Source of the DNA: Alteromonas macleodii
Lineage (GTDB): Bacteria > Pseudomonadota > Gammaproteobacteria > Enterobacterales > Alteromonadaceae
Direction: 5' to 3'
Length of the DNA: 64,000 bases
NCBI RefSeq assembly: GCF_903772925.1
Contig: NZ_LR812090.1
Coordinates: 1,058,629 to 1,122,628, forward strand
This document shows positions 12,101 through 21,100 of the stretch, piece by piece. The position numbers and the translations under genes were made by a program. The notes below the pieces were generated by a model that worked only from the letters and a program-made list of their open reading frames with translations, had not been told where the DNA came from and did no database searches. Each line of letters starts with the position of its first letter. Within the stretch, counting starts at the first letter, position 1.

Positions 12101-15100
12101 AACTGTGTAGCTACCTTCGGCCAGGTCTGACGGTACGCTTGCGCTGAAGGTGCCATCTCCTTGTACGGTTGTAGTAAAGGTTTGAACTGCTCCAGCACTA
12201 TCTGTCACTGTTAAAGTGACGGTGGCACCAACTGGCGCGTTAGTTGTACCTGAAATAAGAGGGGTAGCGTCGTTTGTCTGGCCAAGGGCATCTAGGGTAA
12301 TTTCCGGAGCGCTTGCATTAATATTGCCGCTATCCGACACAGTCGTGCTATTGCCCGCAGCATCGCTCGCACTGGCTGTTACATCGTAATCGCCATCAAC
12401 AAGCGCGCTGGGTACTTCAACTGAGAAAGTGCCATCCGCGTTTACCGTAGCGGTAAGGTTCTGTACATTACCGCCTGCATCGGTGACAACCAGTGTAATT
12501 GTTGCTCCCTCTGGCAAGTCGGTAGTACCGCTCAAAATTGGCGTTGCGTCATTGCCGCTGGCCACTGGATCTAAGTTGATAACAGGTGGGGTGGTGTCAA
12601 CTGTACCGTTGTTATCAACCGCTGTGTTTTGATTACCTGCATCATCAGTCGCCGTCACTTCTACTGTGTAATCGCCTTCTGCAAGGTCAACCGGCACATC
12701 AGCGCTAAAGCTACCGTTCGCTTGAACTATGGCAGTGAAAGTTTGCGTATTGCCCAGGCTATCAGTCACGCTAATGCTTACAGTGTTGCCCGCAGCTAAG
12801 TCGCTGGTTCCCGATATAGTCGGTGTAGCGTCGTTGGTTAGGCCTTGTGCGTCTAACGTTATGGTGGGGGCTGCTGTATCTATGACTCCGTTGTTATCTA
12901 TTGCCGTTGCTGAATTACCCGCATCGTCAGTCGCAGTGACGATCACACTGAAACTGCCTTCAGCTAAATCGGCAGGAACATCAGCACTGTAAGTACCATC
13001 GTTTTGAACGGTTGCAGTGAATGTTTGGGTATTTCCAGCGTTGTCTGTCACGCTTATGCTAACTGTGTCGCCAGCATTGAGGTCTGTGGTGCCAGAGATA
13101 GACGGCGTTGCATCATTGCCAAGCCCTTGTGTATCGATGGTTATCGATGGGGCTGTTGTATCGATGTTACCGCCATTTTCGGTTACCGATGCACTGTTGC
13201 CAGCGCCGTCTGTGACGGTCGCAGTAACAGAATAGTCACCTTCAGGTAAGCTTGCAGGAACATCAGCCGTAAAGCTTCCATCACCTTGCACTATGGCACT
13301 GAATGTCTGTGTGTTTCCAGCACTGTCAGTCACAGTAAGCGTTACAGTGCTACCTGGCGCTAAGTCGGTATTACCTGAAATAGTCGGCGTCGTGTCGTTG
13401 CCCGATCCAAGAGGATCAAGGGATAGGGTAGGCGCGGCAGAGTTTATGTCGCCGCTCACTGTATCTGTAGCAGTATTGCCTGCAGCATCAGTGGCCGTTG
13501 CAGTAACGTCGAAGTTTCCGTCAGCCATAGGATTAGGCACATCTGCACTGAAGTCGCCGTTAGCATCAACAGTTGCAGTAAACGTCTGCTCAGTGCCAAC
13601 GCTGTCAGTTACTGTGATAGTTACTGTGCTTCCCGCGGCGAGGTCGGTACTTCCGCTAATAGTAGGCGTGTTATCGTTACCTGTACCAAGCGGATCCAAA
13701 GTGATAACAGGCGCTGTGGTATCTACGCTGCCACCCGTTTCAGAATCAGAACCTTGGTTACCTGCAGCGTCTTGAGCCGTTGCGGTAACCGTATAGTCAC
13801 CTTCAGCTAGTGGTGAAGGTACGTTGGCGGCAAAACTGCCGTCGGTTTGTACCGTTGCGGCAAAGGTTTGCGTGTTACCCGCACTGTCGACCACCGTTAG
13901 TGTGACAATGGCGCCAGCTGGAAGGTTTGTGGTGCCAGAAATAGTTGGCGTAGCGTTATTCTCTGGCGTTAATTCTTCAAGATTTAGATCAGGTGGCGTG
14001 ATGTCGATAACACCTGAATTATCAAGAACCGACGTGCTGTTGCCTGCTTCATCAATGGCGGTAGCTTCAACACTGTACGAGCCTTCAGCAACTGCCGCGG
14101 GCACATCAACCGTAAAGTTTCCTGCAGCATCAACTGTTGCTGTAACCGTTTGAATGTTGCCAGCACTATCTGTGATAACCAAGGAGACCACGCTACCTTC
14201 GGCTAGATCTGTACTTCCCGAAATGGTTGGCGTCGTGTCGTTGCCTAATCCTTGAGGGTCTAAGGTTAGGGTAGGCGCTGTGGTGTCTATGGTACCTGTT
14301 GCATTGGCTGACGCACTGTTGCCAGCATCGTCGGTGGCCGTTGCAGTAACCGTATAGTCACCTTCGGCCAGTGCAGCTGGCACATCAACAGTAAAGTTGC
14401 CGTTTGCATCAACCGTTGCGGTCACTGTTTGGGTATTGCCAGCGTTGTCGGTGATCGACAGCGTTACGCTCTCACCTGCTGCTAAGTCTGTAGTGCCTGA
14501 AATGGTAGGCGTAGTATCGTTATTTGAACCCAGCGCATCTAGTGAAATAACGGGGGCGACAGTATCGACGTTACCGTTATTGTCGGTGACAGAGGCACTA
14601 TTTCCGTTGCTGTCTGTAGCGGTAGCGGTTACTGAGTAATCACCTTCGGCAAGAGGCGCGGGGACATCAGCACTAAAGTTACCGCTCGCATCAACAAGTG
14701 CAGTAAAGGTTTGGGTGTTGCCTGCACTGTCAGTGACAAAAAGCGTCACTGTTGAACCCGCGGGTAGGTCAGTCGTACCTGAAATGGTTGGTGTAGTATC
14801 GCTCACCGTAACTTGCGCATCTAGTGTCAGCGCAGGGGCGCTGGTATCTAGCGTACCGGTATCAGAGGTGGTGGTTGTATTACCTGCATCGTCTGAGGCA
14901 CTTGCTGTTACCGTGTAGCTGCCGTCAGGTATAGCGTTTGGAACATCTGCGCTGAAGTCACCGTTTACGTCCACAATGGCGTCAAAAGTTTGTGTATTGC
15001 CTGCGCTATCTGTGACGGTTAACGTTACCGTGCTTCCCGGTGCTAAATCAGTGCTGCCCGATATGTTAGGCGTTTCATCGTTGCCTGTGCCCTGCGGATT

Positions 15101-18100
15101 TAGCGTAAGAACAGGGGCGGTGGTGTCAATATTGCCACCGTCTTCAGTTGCGGTAGTTGAATTACCTGCATCATCTGTTGCAGTAACTTCGACGCTGTAG
15201 TCGCCTTCAGGCAGTGGAGACAATACCTCTGTTGTAAAGTTGCCGTCTGCATCAACCAATGCGTTAATGGTTTGTGTGTCGCCATCGCTGTCAGTCACGG
15301 TGATCACAACAACAGCGCCTTCAGGTAAATCTGTATTACCTGAAATAACCGGCGTAGTGTCATTACCTGAATCTAATGGGTTAACGTTAACAATAGGCGC
15401 TTGTGTATCAATACTTCCATTTGTTTCGTTTGCCGTCGCGGTGTTGCCTTGTGCATCGCTTACTGTTGCCGTAACGGTAAAGTCGCCTTCAGCTAGAGCG
15501 CTAGGCACATCGGCACTGAATGTGCCGTCTGCTTGTACGGCCGCTTGGAAACTTTGCGAGTTACCATTGGCATCTACCACAGTAATGGTAACCAGTGTGC
15601 CAGGTGCCACGTCGGTAGTACCTGTGATAGTAGGGGTAACATCGCTAGTAGCGCCTTGTGTATCAAGGGTTAACAGTGGCGCTTCGCTATCTACATTACC
15701 TGTTGTATTGGCATTCGCGGTATTGCCTGCACTGTCGGTTGCAGTGGCAGTCACAGTAAAGTCGCCGTCAGCTAGTGCGTTTGGCACATCTACACTGAAG
15801 CTACCATTTGCATCGACCAAGGCATTGATAGTTTGCGTGTTTCCAGCGCTATCTGTAACGACAAGTGTAACCGTGCTTCCTTCAGGAAGGTCAGTGGTGC
15901 CTGAAAGCGTAGGTGTGGTGTCACCCGTGCTGCCAGGGTTTTCTAGGGTAAGCGTAGGCGCGGTGGTATCTACAACGCCGCCATTGTCGGTTACTGTTGT
16001 CGTATTGCCATCGCCGTCAGTTGCGCTGGCGGTTACGGTGTAAGCGCCATCAGCGAGTGGAGTGGTAACATCTGCACTAAATGTTCCGCCTGTGCCTACA
16101 GTCGCGGTAATCGTTTGCGTGTTACCTGCGCTATCCGTTACGGTTAAGGTAACCGTACTTCCTTCAGGTAAGCTGGTGGTACCTGAAATAACGGGCGTGC
16201 TGTCATTCGTCTCGCCTTGCCCATCTAGCACTAACGTGGGTGCATTAGTATTAATGTTACCCGTTGCGTTGTCTGTAACGTCATTGCCTGCTTCGTCTTC
16301 TGCCGTGGCGGTAACCGTATAGTCTCCGTCAGCCAGTTCTTGCGGTACGTCGACAGAGAAATTACCGTTAGCATCGACTAAGGTGTTGATGGTTTGCGTG
16401 TTACCCGCGCTATCTGCGACTGTTAGCGAGACAACACTTCCTTCAGGCAGATCGGTGCTGCCCGATAAAGTTGGTGTGGAATCGTTACCAGAACCCACTG
16501 GATTTAAAGATAGCGATGGTGCGGTTGTATCTACAATGCCGCCGTTTTCTGTCACGCTAGCGGTATTACCATTTTCATCGACAGCGGTTGCTGTAACGGA
16601 GTAGTTACCTTCTGCTAATGCGCTAGGTACTTCAGCGCTAAAGTTTCCGTTTTCATCAACAACGGCTTCAATAGTTTGCTGATTACCTAAGCTATCGGTG
16701 ACGACCAGTGTTACCGTGCTACCTTGTGGCAAATCTGTCGTGCCACTAATAAGTGGCGTGGTGTCGTTGCCAATGTCTTGTGGGTCAAGCGATAGCGTTG
16801 GTGCTGCGGTATCAATATTGCCCTGTGTCGATGCAGAGTCTTGATTACCCGCATCGTCAGTGACAGTGGCGGTAACGGTAAAGTTGCCGTCGGCAAGCTC
16901 TGCCGGCACGTCAACAGAGAAAGTACCGTCATTTTGGACAAGAGCGTCAAAGGTTTGCGTATTGCCTGCACTGTCTGTAACAGTGATTGATACACTGCTA
17001 CCCGGTGCCTGGTCTGTGTTACCTGAGATGGTTGGCGTAGTATCATTGGTACTGCCTTGAGCATCTAGATTAACCAGCGGCGATGTAATATCGATATTAC
17101 CGCCAGTTTCCGTTGCCGTTGCAGTATTGCCGTTGGCGTCGGTCGCTGTAGCTGTTACGCTATATTCACCTTCCGCTAGCGGATTGGGAACATCGGCACT
17201 GAAATTACCAGAACCGTCTACCGTTGCCGTAAATGTTTGCGTATTGCCAAGCGCATCGGTAACAGACAGTGTAACAGTGCTGCCAGCGGGTAAATCGGTA
17301 GTACCTGAGATAGTAGGCGTGGTGTCGTTATCATCACCCAGTGGGTCTAGGGTTAAGCTTGGCGCATTGCTGTCCACGGTGCCAGTTTGTGACGTTGAAG
17401 CACTATTTCCCGCAGCATCGGTAGCTGTTGCTTCGACATTGTAGTCGCCGTCAGCGAGTTCAGCAGGCACGTCTGCGCTAAATTCGCCGTTCGCATCTAC
17501 TGTGGCAGTAAAGGTTTGGCTGTTTCCAGCACTATCGGTAACGGTAAGTGTAACCGTGCTGCCTGCTTCCAAGTTCGTAGAGCCGCTAATTGACGGTGTC
17601 GTGTCGTTACCTGTGCCAAGTGGCTCTAATGAAATGGTGGGGGCTTGCGTATCAATGTTGCCGCCATTTTCAGTAACAGTTGTTGTATTGCCGGCCTCGT
17701 CTGTTGCACTGGCCTCTACGGTATATTCACCCTCAGTAAGCGGCGTTTGCACGTCGACGTTAAAATCACCGTTCTCATCAACGATGGCATCGATAGTTTG
17801 TGTGTTGCCCGCGCTGTCGGTCACCACAATAGTTACTGTTGAACCAGGTGGTAAATCGGTAGAGCCAGAAATTGTTGGCGTGGTGTCGCTGCCGTCAGTT
17901 TGTGGGTCTAGAGAAAGCGCTGGTGCGGTAGTGTCTATGTTGCCACTGTTGTCGACAACGGTAGTTGTATTACCCGCTGCATCAGTTGCTTCGACAGAAA
18001 CCTCATAGTTGCCTTGTGCTAGCGCTTCTTCGACATCGGCGCTGAAATTACCATTTTCATCAACAATGGCGGTAACAGTTTGCGTATTACCCTGGCTATC

Positions 18101-21100
18101 GGTGACGGTAATAGCGACCTCGCTGCCCGCTGGTAAATCTGTATTACCTGAGATAGTCGGTGTTGTGTCGTTAGTATCCGTTTGCGGGTCGATGTTCACA
18201 ATCGGCGGGGTGGTATCAAGTACAGTAGTGGCCGTGGCGGTAGAGCTATTGCCATTTTCGTCTGTCACCGTCACTTCAATCTCGTATTCGCCTTCTTCAG
18301 AGCCAGGAGGGAATGCTACATTGAAGTTGCCATTCTCATCGGTTGTCCCCGTTATTGTCTGGCTGTTGCCGTCGCTATCGGTGATAACAACCACAACCTC
18401 TGAATTAGGGGCGTCTGACGATCCCCCTATGCCTTCACTACCGTTGGTAGGAGAGCCGGTTTCAATAACAACATTAGGGCCTTGGGTATTAATAACTGCA
18501 TCGATGGAGGTTGAAGCGGTATTGCCCGCCACATCAGACACAGTAGCGGTTACCGTGAAGTCGCCGTTTGCGAGTGCTTGTGGCACTTCAGCACTGAAGC
18601 TACCGTCTTCTTGCACTGTTGCGGTAATGGTTTGCGTAGTGCCGTCTGAATGTACGATTTCTAGCGTCACTATTGCACCTGGTTCAGCGTCGGTGTCGCC
18701 ATTTATCACCGGCGTGTCATCATTGGTTGAGCCAATAGGATCAAGGTTGATTATCGGCGCCGTGGTGTCAATTTCGCCAGTCACTGTTGTGGTAGAACTG
18801 TTGCCTGCTGGTGTTGTTACAGTAACATCTACCGTGTACTCACCTTCGCTAAGTTCCGCTGGCACATCTTCGTTGAATGTGCCGTCAGCGCCCACTGTAG
18901 TAACGATTGTTTGTTCGTTACCCTCGCTATCTGTAACAACAATGACCACTTCACTGCCTGGAGGGGCATCGGTTTCACCAGAAACGTTGGGCGTAGTGTC
19001 GTTCGTTGGTGCAGGTTGGTTTACTGTCGTCGAAGGACTCGTTGAATCGTAATCGCCGCTTGCTGTTGCTTGCGTTGTATTACCAGCTCCATCTGTCACT
19101 TCTGCCGTTACGTTGTAGGTGCCCTCAGCCACCGCATTTGGAACTTCAACGGTAAAGGTACCATCGGCAAGCACAGTGGTGGTAAAGGTTTGAGTAACGC
19201 CAGCACTATCGGTAACGGTAAGGGTTATCGTGCTTCCGGGCACGGCATCCGTTAAACCCGAAAGTGTGGGGGTAGCATCGCCATTTATTCCTGGGTCGTT
19301 TAATGAGATGGTTGGCGCCGTCACGTCGATAGCACCCTGAGCGTCAGCATTGGCCGTATTGCCTGCTTCATCAGTCACGCTGGCGTTAACGGTAAATTCA
19401 CCTTCAGCTAGTTCAGTCGGTACGTCAGCGCTGTAAGTGCCGTCAGCCTGCACAATGGCGGTCACGGTTTGAGTAACGCCCGCGCTATCGGTAATGGTTA
19501 ATGTTACTGTGCTACCAGGCGCGGCATCAGTGGTACCTGACAAGGTTGGCGTAGTGTCGTTACCAGTCGCTATGGTGTCGATAGTTATCGACGGTGCCGT
19601 AGTATCAATCTCGCCGGTAGTATCTGTGGTCGCTGTATTGCCAGCCTCATCAGTCACGCTGGCGTTAACCGTAAATTCACCTTCGGCCAACTCTGCAGGC
19701 ACATCAACGCTATACGTGCCGTCTGCTTGTACAATGGCTGTCACGGTTTGCGTATTACCCGCGCTATCGGTGATAGTTAATGTAACTGTGCTACCCGGTG
19801 TAGCATCAGTGGTACCTGAAAGGGTCGGCGTAGTGTCGTTACCAGTCGCTATGGTGTCGATAGTGATCGACGGTGCAGTGGTATCAATTACGCCCGTGGT
19901 GTCTGTGGTTGCTGTATTGCCAGCCTCATCCGTCACGCTGGCATTAACGGTAAATTCACCTTCGGCCAATTCAGCCGGCACATCAACGCTATAGGTGCCG
20001 TCTGCTTGCACAGTGGCAGTTACAGTTTGCGTGTTGCCCGCGCTGTCGGTAATGGTTAACGTAACTGTGCTACCCGGTGTAGCATCAGTGGTACCTGACA
20101 AGGTTGGCGTAGTGTCGTTACCTGTCGCTATGGTGTCGATAGTGATCGACGGTGCAGTGGTATCAATTACACCCGTGGTGTCTGTGGTTGCTGTATTGCC
20201 AGCCTCATCCGTCACGCTGGCGTTAACCGTAAATTCACCTTCGGCCAATTCAGCCGGCACATCAACGCTATACGTGCCGTCTGCTTGCACAATGGTAGTC
20301 ACGGTTTGCGTATTGCCCGCACTATCAGTAATGGTTAGCGTAACTGTGCTACCCGGTGTGGCATCCGTGGTACCTGAAAGGGTAGGCGTGGTGTCGTTAT
20401 CAGGACCTGGCGCATTAATGGTAATGGTTGGGGCGGTAGTATCAATTTCCCCTGTAGTATCAGCAGTTGCTGTATTGCCTGCTTCATCGGTCACGCTGGC
20501 GTTAACGGTGAATTCGCCTTCGGCTAATTCGGCAGGTACATCTGCGCTGTACGTGCCGTCCGCTTGCACAATGGCAGTCACGGTTTGCGTATTGCCTGCA
20601 CTGTCGGTAATGGTTAGCGTAACTGTGCTGCCAGGAGTGGCATCAGTAGTACCTGAAAGGGTAGGCGTGGTGTCGTTATCAGAACCTGGCGCATTAATGG
20701 TAATGGTTGGTGCAGTGGTATCAATTACACCCGTGGTGTCTGTGGTTGCTGTATTGCCAGCCTCATCCGTCACGCTGGCGTTAACGGTAAATTCACCTTC
20801 GGCCAATTCTGCAGGTGCATCAACGCTATAGGTGCCGTCGGCTTGCACAGTGGTAGTTACAGTTTGAGTATTGCCTGCACTGTCGGTAATGGTTAGCGTA
20901 ACTGTGCTTCCCGGTGTGGCATCAGTGGTACCTGACAGGGTAGGCGTGGTGTCGTTATCCGAGCCAGGCGCATTAATTGTGATTGTTGGAGCAGTAGCAT
21001 CAATTTCGCCGGTGGTAGAGCTATCAGCTGTGTTGCCGGTAGGTTCTAGCACGGTGGCGTCTACAGTAAATTCACCATCGGCCAATGCGTTTGGCACGTC

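Noticed and set aside
7250..21000. Regular direct repeats that could suggest a CRISPR array or satellite
   Set aside because: Periods of 264, 279 and ~514 bases are exact multiples of three and match Ig-like protein units in one open frame. There are no short spacers and no cas genes.
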